From the NCBI GenBank assembly GCA_964412405.1, contig CAYPOB010000014.1, positions 1 through 18,568 of the forward strand: DNA of 18,568 nucleotides. The letters run 5' to 3'. The translations under genes were made by a program, and so were the position numbers. Positions 6,424-14,368 of this stretch are shown in pieces; position 1 is the stretch's first letter, and each line of letters starts with the position of its first letter. This DNA is from JAJOKI01 sp964412405. GTDB taxonomy: Archaea; Halobacteriota; UBA148; JAJOKI01. The notes under the pieces were generated by a model that had not been told where the DNA came from, searched no databases, and saw only the letters and a program-made list of their open reading frames with translations.

Positions 6424-7509
6424 CTATTCGTTCATCCCTATAATCTTTTCTGGTAAGACATCATGAAACTCGTCGAATTGGATTTCGTCCCAGCCACGGT
6501 CGCCCAAAACGATCTCAAATTCTATGGGCGTTAGCATCGGTATCTTAAAGAGCGCAGCGTCATCGATGGCTATGCGCGGACACCCTGTATTGACGAACGC
6601 ATCAGCTTTAAAGGCGTTTAGGCGTCCGGGGGTTATCTCGTCCATCAAAATCAGGTATGCGACAATGCCTTTTTTTCTGGCTTTCTTCCATAATTTATCT
6701 GCCAAATCCGCCCTCATCTGACCGTCCTTAGTGCAAATTATGATGCCAAGTGTCTCTGCATCCAGTGCCCTTGCGATAGCTGCGTGTCGCTGTCGAAGGA
6801 TCGGTTCAGGATTGATCTCTCTTACTTCATTTGACGTCGGGTCTGCTATGATGACGCGTTTAGAGGTGGCAAGAGTGACGCCCAGTGGATGGAAGTTGCC
6901 GCTGCCAATATAGATAAATTCGTCTACATCCACTCGCGCTGCAGAAAAATTGCATCCGAGTATCTGCCCTTTATATTTCAATCGCGAATCGCCACTTCCG
7001 ATGATGCACGTCTTTCCATACCGTGATAGAATATCATGCGCCTCTTTCAGTTGGTGAATGTGTTGAACCGTGGTGATCAGTCCAATCGTATCCCCCTCGA
7101 GAATTTTTACGGCCCGTTCCAGTACTGGGCGTATATCAGCATTTGACCGAGTTTCGATGAAGATGACATCGGCAGGGTGGCGTCCTGGTGCATGTTGAAG
7201 TTCCGAAGGAACTACAACTCCACCAGATCTCCGATCACCTGAAACTCCATAGGAGTTACAGGTCCACCACTTCTTTGAAGTGGTGCATGGTGCATGCCCG
7301 AAATGGAACATCAAATCGACGTGTTTGCGCAGCTGTTCATCTATATCACATGCACCATAGCAAGGGTTTCCAGAAATATAAACAACTACGCCCGTGCACT
7401 CCTCGATCTTCCTGGCTATTTCAGGTCCAAGACGTTTGAGCCCTTCTGGAAGTTGTAATCCAATTTTTTTGGCGCCCCTTTTTTCTATAGTATCTATGAT
7501 GCGAGCCAT
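6424..7509 (-). CDS. dph2: Diphthamide synthase Dph2 with a 34-residue insertion
   Basis: Dph2 is the unconventional radical-SAM enzyme that transfers a 3-amino-3-carboxypropyl group from AdoMet to the target histidine of elongation factor 2, the first step of diphthamide synthesis. The three cluster-binding cysteines are visible: C54 (NPCYGACDID), C186 (ILGCNFSA) and C310 (NTGCPRIAIDD). The family text is clear on both sides of residues 75-108, where HFGHAP is followed by a foreign, Cys- and Trp-containing stretch (CTTSKKWW...SELQHAP) before GRHPADVIFIETRS resumes. That stretch is encoded by a 102-bp hairpin-rich insertion flanked by direct repeats. The frame is kept and no stop is introduced, so a 361-residue protein is predicted. 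Whether the loop is tolerated in the folded enzyme is not known. Confidence 0.94.
   Translation of the reverse strand: MARIIDTIEKRGAKKIGLQLPEGLKRLGPEIARKIEECTGVVVYISGNPCYGACDIDEQLRKHVDLMFHFGHAPCTTSKKWWTCNSYGVSGDRRSGGVVVPSELQHAPGRHPADVIFIETRSNADIRPVLERAVKILEGDTIGLITTVQHIHQLKEAHDILSRYGKTCIIGSGDSRLKYKGQILGCNFSAARVDVDEFIYIGSGNFHPLGVTLATSKRVIIADPTSNEVREINPEPILRQRHAAIARALDAETLGIIICTKDGQMRADLADKLWKKARKKGIVAYLILMDEITPGRLNAFKADAFVNTGCPRIAIDDAALFKIPMLTPIEFEIVLGDRGWDEIQFDEFHDVLPEKIIGMNE
7186..7296. repeat. Hairpin-array element inserted in frame in dph2, with 9-bp direct repeats
   Basis: TGGTGCATG occurs at 7186-7194 and 7288-7296 (the right copy is part of a TGGTGCA tandem from 7281). The offset is 102 bases, exactly 34 codons. 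The enclosed 93 bases form consecutive hairpins with three-base loops: GTTG-A-AGTTCC/GGAACT-A-CAAC (loop GAA), GATC/GATC (loop TCC), ACCTG-A-AACTCC/GGAGTT-A-CAGGT (loop ATA) and CACCACTTC/GAAGTGGTG (loop TTT). The first and third share one architecture: basal stem, A-A mismatch, 6-bp stem, triloop. Removing 102 bases restores an ordinary Dph2 sequence. This fits insertion of a palindromic element with target duplication. Confidence 0.8.
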
Positions 7510-7529
7510 CTCAAAGTCAAAATTAGCGC

Positions 7530-8084
7530 TCAGTTGAAACCCCCCTGAGTTTCGGCACCTGCACTATCTTTGATGATGACCTTATCCTCAGAAACGTCGA
7601 CATCGATCAATGCCCTGGGAATATGGTCCATTTTTTTAATTTCCGCGATGCCATCCCCTCTACTGAAGACGACGACGATGTCCTTTATCTCTGCGCCTGC
7701 GATTTCAAGGGCTTTGATAGTCGCTTTCATCGTGCCCCCTGTACTTATGACATCATCGATGATGATTACTCGATCCCCTTTATTAACGCCATTTAGATAC
7801 AGCTTGTCCCTGGAGTAGCCTGTGACCTGATGCACGGCGATTTCGCCTGGCACCCCGTATTCCCTTTTTCGGATGATTACCAAGGGGATGTTGGTAAGCA
7901 ATGAAAGAGCAGTTCCAATGTGGATTCCCATAGCCTCTATTGTAATAATTTTATCCACGTCCGTATCCGCAGTCTTGGCGATATGTGCCGCTACCTCACG
8001 AATAAGTTCTGGTTTCAACTCAGGTATGCCATCGGTTATCGGATGAATGAAGTAACTATAATCTCCGCGCTTAACGATTGGCAC
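7530..8084 (-). CDS. hpt: Purine phosphoribosyltransferase, hypoxanthine/guanine (or adenine) type
   Basis: This 184-residue type I phosphoribosyltransferase salvages a purine base with PRPP. The PRPP motif VIIIDDVISTGGTM is at residues 106-119, and the segment IEAMGIHIGTALSL followed by IPLVIIRKREYGVPGE matches the archaeal Hpt/Apt-like group found in methanogens. Base specificity cannot be settled by eye; hypoxanthine is the usual assignment for this archaeal form. The start is GTG 8084, without a strong ribosome binding site but about 20-25 bases from a TATA-like box at 8097-8109, which would make a leaderless message. It lies 33 bases after mfnA and 20 bases before dph2. Confidence 0.88.
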   Translation of the reverse strand: MPIVKRGDYSYFIHPITDGIPELKPELIREVAAHIAKTADTDVDKIITIEAMGIHIGTALSLLTNIPLVIIRKREYGVPGEIAVHQVTGYSRDKLYLNGVNKGDRVIIIDDVISTGGTMKATIKALEIAGAEIKDIVVVFSRGDGIAEIKKMDHIPRALIDVDVSEDKVIIKDSAGAETQGGFN

Positions 8085-8096
8085 GTCGCTTAATGA

Positions 8097-8109
8097 CTTT
8101 TTTAATATG
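8097..8109 (-). promoter_or_regulatory. Possible internal TATA box before hpt
   Basis: CATATTAAAAAAG on the minus strand in the mfnA-hpt gap is centred about 21 bases upstream of the GTG start, which lacks a ribosome binding site. It suggests a leaderless transcript for hpt-dph2-csl4-rpoL in addition to read-through from ppsA-mfnA. Confidence 0.35.
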
Positions 8110-8117
8110 TTTAGCAG

Positions 8118-9272
8118 TTAACTCACCAGCCCTCGGTTCTTCTCCACTTTATCCATCACATCACCCAGGTCAGCAAGAAACATCTTCAGGGTCTCCTCAG
8201 TCATATGGGGCATCATCACCAACCTCAGCCCTTTGGGTTTAAACGTAGTGGATACGTACCAATTTCGCTCTTTGAGCATGGGGATAACATTATCCACAAA
8301 TGGTATTCGGAGCACGACTACATTGGTAACTGGCTTGATGAACGTCTCGATTTTAAATTTTTCTGCCCATTTCTCGACCATTGAGGTCAGATTCATGCAG
8401 TGTTTTACAATTCGCCGATATCCTCCGTACCCAAGATGCTTGAATATCGCATATGTAGCCGCTATAGAGGCGCCCGTTCTAGTACCAGTGAGCGAGTACT
8501 GCTTTTTGGATACGAGGTATGGTGTCGATGTTACAAGCTTTTCCATATGCGATTCGTATCTGAAGAGCAATCCGCTAGATGGTATAGTTCCAGCTCCCAT
8601 CTTGTGTGGGTCCACCATAATAGAAGATACTCCCTCGACACCAAAGTCAAACGGATATTTTTTGTCCAGAAACGGAATTACCAGACCGCCAAATGCTGCA
8701 TCCACGTGCAAATATACATTGCTGGACAGTGCAATCTCTGCCAGTTCGTCGATGGGGTCTATCTGCCCAAATTCGGTCGTACCTGCTATCCCGACAAGAG
8801 CCACGGTGCCCTCATCAATCAAATCTTCCACAGATGCTGGGCACACCCTATAATGTTCATCTAGCGCCGCCTTTTTAAGTTCCAACCCGAGCACATCAGC
8901 TGCTTTATCGAACGAAAAGTGCGCGGATTCCGGAACGATTATGTTCGGATTGGATGTCCGCCTGAGATTTCTCGCCACTCTAAGCGCCTGAATATTTGAT
9001 TCGGTGCCTCCTGTCGTGATGTACCCCGAGGCACGCGGTTCGCCCAGTAATTTGCCGAGCATGCCTATGACATTGTTTTCTATTTTCTTGGTACCAGGAA
9101 ATAAATAGGGGTCGCCAAGGTTCGTTTCTATGTACTGCATGTGCACCTTGACTGCCAGTGGATGCGGTCTTGTACACATTGAGCCAAATACGCGGTCGAT
9201 CGGTATGTCCCTTTTGCTGTGCTCCTTCAACAATTGCAGTACTGTTCTCTCCTCAACTTCTTCCTCGTCCAT
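8118..9272 (-). CDS. mfnA: MfnA-type L-tyrosine/L-aspartate decarboxylase
   Basis: This PLP group II decarboxylase has 384 residues. In methanogens it makes tyramine for methanofuran; in other archaea the homologue makes beta-alanine from aspartate for coenzyme A. Visible signatures are GDPYLFPGTKKIENNVIG, GYITTGGTESNIQALR, the cofactor-stacking H118 in PESAHFSFDKAADVLG, D191 in HVDAAFGG and the PLP lysine K224 in DPHKMGAG. I start at ATG 9272 because GGGGGGTG lies nine bases upstream and family similarity begins there. The frame stays open upstream into ppsA but that is an artefact. The gap to ppsA is 16 bases, so the two are co-transcribed. Substrate choice between tyrosine and aspartate is not decidable here. 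Confidence 0.92.
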   Translation of the reverse strand: MDEEEVEERTVLQLLKEHSKRDIPIDRVFGSMCTRPHPLAVKVHMQYIETNLGDPYLFPGTKKIENNVIGMLGKLLGEPRASGYITTGGTESNIQALRVARNLRRTSNPNIIVPESAHFSFDKAADVLGLELKKAALDEHYRVCPASVEDLIDEGTVALVGIAGTTEFGQIDPIDELAEIALSSNVYLHVDAAFGGLVIPFLDKKYPFDFGVEGVSSIMVDPHKMGAGTIPSSGLLFRYESHMEKLVTSTPYLVSKKQYSLTGTRTGASIAATYAIFKHLGYGGYRRIVKHCMNLTSMVEKWAEKFKIETFIKPVTNVVVLRIPFVDNVIPMLKERNWYVSTTFKPKGLRLVMMPHMTEETLKMFLADLGDVMDKVEKNRGLVS

Positions 9273-9288
9273 CGCTAAGAACACCCCC

Positions 9289-11562
9289 CTATAAAGACTT
9301 CCTTGCTGCTTCGAGAAGTATCCGTTTCTCTGTTCTGGCGACCGTTTCCCTGACCGATTCGACTGCATCAATATTGGCAGAGATGCTTGTAATGCCCAGT
9401 TCTACCAATTTTCGCGCCATCTCAGGAGATGAGCCTGCCTGCCCGCATATAGAGGACTTAACGCCTGCCTTGTTGCATTCCAGGATTACGTGCTCGATCA
9501 GCTTCAGAACTGCTGGATGTCGTTCATCGTACAGATACGCTACATTCTCGTTATTTCTGTCAACCGCAAGCGTATATTGCGTCAGGTCGTTGGTGCCAAA
9601 CGAGACGAAGTCAAGTCCCTCTTCTATAAACTGATCGATGATCAAAGCGGATGCAGGAGTCTCGACCATTATGCCAAGTTCGATCTTGTCAAGATTCAAT
9701 CCGACTTCGATCATGATCTCCTTTGCCCTGCGTAATTCCATCGGATGCTGAACCAGTGGGAGCATTATCCCGACGTTGTGGTATCCCAGTTCATATAACT
9801 TCCTGAACGCTTGTAGCTCAAGTTTGAAATGTTCGACGTCGCCTATATCCCGACGAATACCGCGCCACCCCAACATCGGATTGTGCTCCTTGGGCTCATC
9901 CTCTCCGCCCTGCATGCTCCTGAATTCGTCAGTCGGTGCATCAAGCGTCCTGACCCATACGGGTTTGGGATAAAATGCATCGGCGACCGTTTGTATTCCC
10001 CTTACTAGCTGGGCAACATACTCCTCTGATTTGCCCTCTTTGATATACAATTGTGGATGCTTATTTAGCCCAAGGATCATATGTTCGATTCGTAATAATC
10101 CTACGCCATCTGCACCAGTTGCCGATGCTCTTTGTGCTGCTTCTAAGATGGATATGTTTACCTTTACCTCGGTTACTGTAACTTGTTTTGTCGTTACCAG
10201 GGGGGCAGTGGCTACTTGTTCGTCCTGCACGGTTCGATCAAACTTTCCTTCATATACGTGCCCCTTATCACCGTCTATCGTTACGACCATCTCATCTTTC
10301 AACACGTTCGTGCTTTCCTTGGTTCCAACAACGGCAGGCGTGCCGAGTTCACGCGATACGATAGCAGCATGACATGTTAGTCCTCCCTCATCGGTGATGA
10401 TGCCTGCTACCCTCTCCATGGCAGGAACCATGTCCGGCGTGGTCATGGGAGTGACCAAAATATCGCCTTCATTCACCTTGTCCAGCTCATCGAGTTTCGT
10501 CACGACCTTGACCTTCCCAGATGCAATACCCGGTGATGCGCCAAGTCCCTCCAACAGCACCTCTTCAATGGTCACCTCATCAATGGTCTTTTCTGGCCCC
10601 TCCTTCTTCTGAATCGTCGTTACCGGCCTGGATTGCAGCATATAAATTTTATCATCTTTTATGGCCCATTCGACATCCTGTGGGCAATCATAATGTGCTT
10701 CTACAAGTTCCCCGAGTTCATTTAACTTCATCACTTCGTCATCTCTCAGCACCGCTTTGCCCGCCATATCTGCGGTAACTTGTGTCTTGATGGTCTTTCC
10801 AGTCATAGGGTCTCTGATATGCATTATTTTCTTACTTCCAATATCGCGTTGTACGATCCCTCTGGTTCTCCGATCTACCACATAGCTGTCCGGCGACACG
10901 GACCCTGCCACCACGGTTTCGCCCAGACCCCAGTTGGCTTCGATGACCGTCAGCGGCTCACCCGACACCGGATGTGATGTGAACATAACACCCGCCCTAT
11001 CTGCATCGACCATTGTCTGCACAACCACGGAGATGTTTACCTGCTCATGTTTAAATCCCTGCTTTACCCGATAGAATATCGCCCTTGCACCATACAGGGA
11101 TGCCCAGCACCACTTCACCATATTAACAATGGCTTCACCGCCCCTAATATTTAAGAATGAGTCCTGCTGGCCGGCAAAGGATGCGTCGGGCAGGTCTTCC
11201 GCCGTTGCACTGGACCTTACTGCGGCGAAAACCTCTCCGCCCTCTCTTTTGCACAATTCATCATACGCGGCAAGAATTGCCTTCTCGATTTTTTGGGGCA
11301 TCTTGGTCTCGAGTATCAAGTTTTTGGCTGTCTTTTCCGCCTTTTTCAATTCTTCTGAATTGTCCACATCTACTTTTAGCGATTCAAATATCTTGTCGGC
11401 GATTTTGGTGTCGTCTATGAATTGTCTGAATGCCTGCGCAGTCACCGCGAAACCTCTCGGCACAGGTAATTCCTCTTTTATCATTTCCCCTAAACTCGCC
11501 CCTTTACCACCCACAACCGCTATATCCTTCGAGCCTATTTCTTCTAACCATACTATTATCAT
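9289..11562 (-). CDS. ppsA: Phosphoenolpyruvate synthase
   Basis: PpsA turns pyruvate, ATP and water into PEP, AMP and phosphate, the entry to gluconeogenesis in autotrophic archaea. The 757-residue protein has the usual three parts: an N-terminal ATP-binding domain (GGKGASLGEM, RSSATAEDLPDASFAGQQ, SRPVTT near 311), the swivelling phosphohistidine domain with H398 in GGLTCHAAIVSRELG, and the C-terminal PEP/pyruvate barrel with LLRIEHM, SFGTNDLTQ and C706 in SICGQAGS. Length matches the family. ATG 11562 follows GGAGG by eight bases, and the upstream regulator stops two bases before it, so expression is probably controlled with the regulator. It is followed 16 bases on by mfnA. Confidence 0.97.
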   Translation of the reverse strand: MIIVWLEEIGSKDIAVVGGKGASLGEMIKEELPVPRGFAVTAQAFRQFIDDTKIADKIFESLKVDVDNSEELKKAEKTAKNLILETKMPQKIEKAILAAYDELCKREGGEVFAAVRSSATAEDLPDASFAGQQDSFLNIRGGEAIVNMVKWCWASLYGARAIFYRVKQGFKHEQVNISVVVQTMVDADRAGVMFTSHPVSGEPLTVIEANWGLGETVVAGSVSPDSYVVDRRTRGIVQRDIGSKKIMHIRDPMTGKTIKTQVTADMAGKAVLRDDEVMKLNELGELVEAHYDCPQDVEWAIKDDKIYMLQSRPVTTIQKKEGPEKTIDEVTIEEVLLEGLGASPGIASGKVKVVTKLDELDKVNEGDILVTPMTTPDMVPAMERVAGIITDEGGLTCHAAIVSRELGTPAVVGTKESTNVLKDEMVVTIDGDKGHVYEGKFDRTVQDEQVATAPLVTTKQVTVTEVKVNISILEAAQRASATGADGVGLLRIEHMILGLNKHPQLYIKEGKSEEYVAQLVRGIQTVADAFYPKPVWVRTLDAPTDEFRSMQGGEDEPKEHNPMLGWRGIRRDIGDVEHFKLELQAFRKLYELGYHNVGIMLPLVQHPMELRRAKEIMIEVGLNLDKIELGIMVETPASALIIDQFIEEGLDFVSFGTNDLTQYTLAVDRNNENVAYLYDERHPAVLKLIEHVILECNKAGVKSSICGQAGSSPEMARKLVELGITSISANIDAVESVRETVARTEKRILLEAARKSL

Positions 11563-11564
11563 GT

Positions 11565-11951
11565 TTAAACCTCCTCACGACCGAGAGTTTTCGATTCGAG
11601 TGCAATACTTGATATCATATCGACTTTCTCGGGTTGGATCCCAAATTCCCTTGCAATTCGCTTGAGAAGTGGAAATTCAATTCCATGACCATGTGCCCTG
11701 GATGCCCGTATCGCCTCTATCATAGTCAGAACACCAGTCAAACTTTGAACGAAATGAACGGTCGGATTCGTCACGCCCCTCTCGATGCGAGATATGGTCT
11801 CACGACGCAAGTTTAATAAATTGGCTACCTGTCTCTGAGCCATTCCATATTTTTTTCGGTACGTCTGAATTGTGATTCCAACTTCCGACGATATCACGAT
11901 GGTGCCTGCAATGTGTTGCGCAAACTTGACCAACCAGTTGGGTGTGTACAT
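11565..11951 (-). CDS. XRE-family helix-turn-helix regulator (COG1709-like)
   Basis: The 128-residue protein has an N-terminal helix (NWLVKFAQHIAGTIVISS), a helix-turn-helix of the Cro/CI type (GMAQRQVANLLNLRRETISRIERGVTNP, about residues 36-63) and a helical C-terminus (GHGIEFPLLKRIAREFGI). Archaeal COG1709 regulators share this layout. I use ATG 11951 because GGGGAG lies four to five bases upstream; ATG 11963 and GTG 11978 are alternatives. Its stop is two bases before ppsA, so it probably regulates that gene. A perfect palindrome sits just upstream of its own TATA box, in the region shared with divergent serA, and is the obvious candidate operator. The effector is unknown. Confidence 0.82.
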   Translation of the reverse strand: MYTPNWLVKFAQHIAGTIVISSEVGITIQTYRKKYGMAQRQVANLLNLRRETISRIERGVTNPTVHFVQSLTGVLTMIEAIRASRAHGHGIEFPLLKRIAREFGIQPEKVDMISSIALESKTLGREEV

Positions 11952-12016
11952 GATTCTCCCCATTATGTCGCATACCACGTAACATAAATTCTGCCAAGGC
12001 CAATAAGAAGTAGAAA

Positions 12017-12026
12017 CTATTTAAGT
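12017..12026 (-). promoter_or_regulatory. TATA box of the regulator-ppsA run
   Basis: ACTTAAATAG on the minus strand predicts a start near 11996, about 45 bases before the chosen regulator start. The palindrome at 12038-12056 lies directly upstream of it. Confidence 0.5.
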
Positions 12027-12037
12027 TTTTTGATTGT

Positions 12038-12065
12038 TGTGACATATTATGTCACATCATAATAT
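12038..12065. promoter_or_regulatory. Operator-like palindrome(s) between the regulator and serA
   Basis: TGTGACATA-T-TATGTCACA (12038-12056) is a perfect 9+1+9 inverted repeat. A second, overlapping one is ATATTATG (12044-12051) with CATAATAT (12058-12065), spaced by six bases. The site lies just upstream of the TATA box for the regulator-ppsA run and of a weaker TATA-like AAATTTAATA (12068-12077) for serA. It could control both directions. Confidence 0.65.
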
Positions 12066-12164
12066 CCAAATTTAATAGATGGTAAGTATGACGGGGGTGC
12101 AACATTATGCGTTCCGAACGAAAAGATAAAAAGGTAGTAATTCAATGACTATTTGGAGATTAAA

Positions 12165-13739
12165 TTGAAAGTTCTCATCACCGACTCCCTCTCTAAAGAC
12201 GGGACTGAATTACTGAAAAAGGAAGTAGACGTGGATGTGGCAACCGACCTCTCCGAGAAGGAGCTTATTGTGCGCATCAAAGACTATGATGCGCTTGTCG
12301 TCAGGAGCGGGACACGGGTAACCCGAGACGTCATAAACGCTGGACGGAGGTTAAAAGTCATCGGACGCGCAGGAGTGGGCGTGGATAACATCGATGTGGA
12401 GGCTGCTACCGAACGCGGCATCATCGTCCTAAACGCCCCAGAAGGAAATACGGTATCGGCAGCAGAACACGCCATTGCGATGATGATGTCTCTCTCCAAG
12501 AATATCCCCCCCGCCAATGAATCCGTAAAGAGAGGAGAATGGACCAGAGGCAAGTTCATAGGAGTGGAGGTTCGGAATAAGGTCCTCGGAATTGTAGGAC
12601 TTGGGCGTGTCGGTGCTGAGGTCGCAAAAATCGCGCATGGACTTGATATGCATATTTTGGCGTATGATCCGTTTATATCTGTAGAGAGGGCTGAGGAACT
12701 GGGAGTTCAACTCGCTAAAATGGGCGATATCATCAGCAAAGCGGATTTCATAACGATTCACGCGCCTCTGACCAGAGAGAGTCGTCATTTAATCGGTAAA
12801 AAAGAATTGAAGCAGATGAAGGACAGTGTCAGAATCATAAACTGCGCCAGAGGCGGCATAATCGATGAGAAGGCATTATATGATGCGATTAAAAGCGGGA
12901 AAGTTGCTGGTGCAGCGCTGGATGTATTCGAGCAGGAGCCCCCCAGAGATACCCCCCTATTAGAACTGGACAATGTCATCATGACGCCACATTTGGGGGC
13001 TTCAACGCGAGAGGCACAGATCAACGTTGCGGTCAGCGTTGCAGAGAACGTGATGGGCGCGTTGAAGGGAGAACTAGTTAGGAATGCAGTTAATATGCCA
13101 GCCATCAAGCCAAGTGTCCTCGCCCTCATTAAACCCTATTTGACGTTGGCAGAAAAACTTGGACGCCTGTCCGTCCAACTGATTGATGGTCGCATAAATA
13201 CCGTAGAGGCCATGTACAGCGGAGAGGTTGCAGAACGCGACACCGGCCTGCTCACGACCACGATACTGAAGGGCATACTCGACCCCATACTTTCTGAACC
13301 GGTAAACTTCGTTAACGCACCCGTTATTGCCAAAAACAGAGGGATAAGGGTTATAGAACGCAAGGTCGGAACAAGTGAAGACTTCACAGGATTGATCACG
13401 ATCGTGGTTAGAACTGCAGACGAAGAAAAAAGCGTTGCAGGAGCATTATTTGGGAAGAATGACGCCAGAATCGTGCGGATAGATAATTACCGCATAGATG
13501 CGCTGCCATCAGGATATATGTTAATATCCAGACATATCGATAAACCCGGCATTATCGGACGTGTCGGGATGGTGCTGGGCAAAAACAACATCAACATAGC
13601 CGGGATGCAGGTGGGGCGTGAATCGATCGGTGGTGAAGCGGTGATGGTGTTAAACATCGATGGCCCAGTCTCAGATAAGATACTAAAGCAAATCGAGGCA
13701 GTGGACGGTATCCAAAATATTAAACTTGTCGCGCTCTGA
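12165..13739 (+). CDS. serA: D-3-phosphoglycerate dehydrogenase
   Basis: SerA oxidises 3-phosphoglycerate to 3-phosphohydroxypyruvate with NAD, the first step of serine synthesis. The 524-residue protein is the long form. It has the substrate-binding domain, the NAD-binding GLGRVG (145-150), the catalytic R229 (NCARGG), E258 (FEQEPP) and H276 (TPHLGAS), an intervening regulatory domain and a C-terminal ACT domain (SRHIDKPGIIGRVGMVLGKNNINIAGMQ in two parts). I start at TTG 12165 (MKVLITDSLS), because GGAG at 12155-12158 is well spaced from it and homologues begin there; a TTG four codons earlier overlaps that site. It diverges from the XRE-ppsA run across a palindrome. ACT domains usually sense serine, which is an inference here. 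Confidence 0.96.
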   Translation: MKVLITDSLSKDGTELLKKEVDVDVATDLSEKELIVRIKDYDALVVRSGTRVTRDVINAGRRLKVIGRAGVGVDNIDVEAATERGIIVLNAPEGNTVSAAEHAIAMMMSLSKNIPPANESVKRGEWTRGKFIGVEVRNKVLGIVGLGRVGAEVAKIAHGLDMHILAYDPFISVERAEELGVQLAKMGDIISKADFITIHAPLTRESRHLIGKKELKQMKDSVRIINCARGGIIDEKALYDAIKSGKVAGAALDVFEQEPPRDTPLLELDNVIMTPHLGASTREAQINVAVSVAENVMGALKGELVRNAVNMPAIKPSVLALIKPYLTLAEKLGRLSVQLIDGRINTVEAMYSGEVAERDTGLLTTTILKGILDPILSEPVNFVNAPVIAKNRGIRVIERKVGTSEDFTGLITIVVRTADEEKSVAGALFGKNDARIVRIDNYRIDALPSGYMLISRHIDKPGIIGRVGMVLGKNNINIAGMQVGRESIGGEAVMVLNIDGPVSDKILKQIEAVDGIQNIKLVAL

Positions 13740-13752
13740 TAGTGGTTTTAGA

Positions 13753-13824
13753 TGTCCCAGCCGGGATTTGAACCCGGGTCTTAGGCTCCGCAAGCCTAAA
13801 GGATATCCGCTACCCTACTGGGAC
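13753..13824 (-). tRNA. tRNA-Arg(GCG)
   Basis: The 72 bases fold as a cloverleaf: acceptor GTCCCAG/CTGGGAC with discriminator A, anticodon stem TAGGC/GCCTA, loop TTGCGGA (anticodon GCG, reading CGC and CGU), and T-arm CCGGG-TTCAAAT-CCCGG. No intron and no encoded CCA. Its 5' end overlaps the last codons and stop of ppa on the same strand, and its 3' end is 13 bases from the convergent serA stop. Confidence 0.93.
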
Positions 13825-14354
13825 TTATTATATTTTTCTTTATACAACTTTATTGATTTCTCAATCGACCTCTTTGCCTCTTCTGCGCCTTTCCATCCCT
13901 CAATTTTTATTTTTTTCCCTTCGAGCTCTTTATACACTTGGAAGAAGTGCGCTATTTCCCTTAATCTCTGGTGCGGCATATCCTCCATGTCTCTCGCATC
14001 TCCAAATCTTGGATCATATTTTGGCACGCAGAGTATCTTGTCATCTTGCTTGCCCGTATCTATGAGCCTCAGCATGGCTATAGGCCTGCATTCTATTAAT
14101 ATCCCTGGATGCGTTGGATTTGTCACAAGCACCAGTGCATCAAGCGCGTCTCCGTCCTCTGCTAATGTCTGTGGCATTATCCCATAGTCTCCCGGATAAT
14201 GGAAGGGCGAGAATAACACCCTATCCAGCTTGAATATGTTGCGCTCCTTGTCATATTCGTATTTGTTCTGTGAGCCCTTTGGTATCTCCACTATCACGTT
14301 AATTATGTGTGGTGGTTTTTCTCCGGGCCCTATATCATGCCATATATTCCCCAT
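13815..14354 (-). CDS. ppa: Inorganic pyrophosphatase, family I
   Basis: Ppa hydrolyses pyrophosphate made by biosynthesis, including aminoacylation and PRPP transfer. The 179-residue cytosolic enzyme has the family I residues: EIPKGSQNKYEYD, YPGDYGIMPQT and the metal site DGDALD (D67, D69, D72), then PKYDPRFGDARD. The start ATG 14354 lies 14 bases after leuB. The 3' end is odd: the final codons TCC CAG TAG are the 5' acceptor strand of tRNA-Arg, so the stop codon lies at tRNA bases 8-10. If one transcript carries both, RNase P cleavage at the tRNA 5' end would remove the ppa stop. Confidence 0.96.
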   Translation of the reverse strand: MGNIWHDIGPGEKPPHIINVIVEIPKGSQNKYEYDKERNIFKLDRVLFSPFHYPGDYGIMPQTLAEDGDALDALVLVTNPTHPGILIECRPIAMLRLIDTGKQDDKILCVPKYDPRFGDARDMEDMPHQRLREIAHFFQVYKELEGKKIKIEGWKGAEEAKRSIEKSIKLYKEKYNKSQ

Positions 14355-14368
14355 TTCACTTCACTCTC

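Noticed and set aside
7186..7296. dph2 insertion as a BHB-type mRNA intron
   Set aside because: The flanks do not pair to give a bulge-helix-bulge, the insert is in frame without stops, and 9-bp direct repeats point to insertion instead.
9273..9371. Upstream extension of mfnA into ppsA
   Set aside because: A strong ribosome binding site and family similarity both point to ATG 9272.
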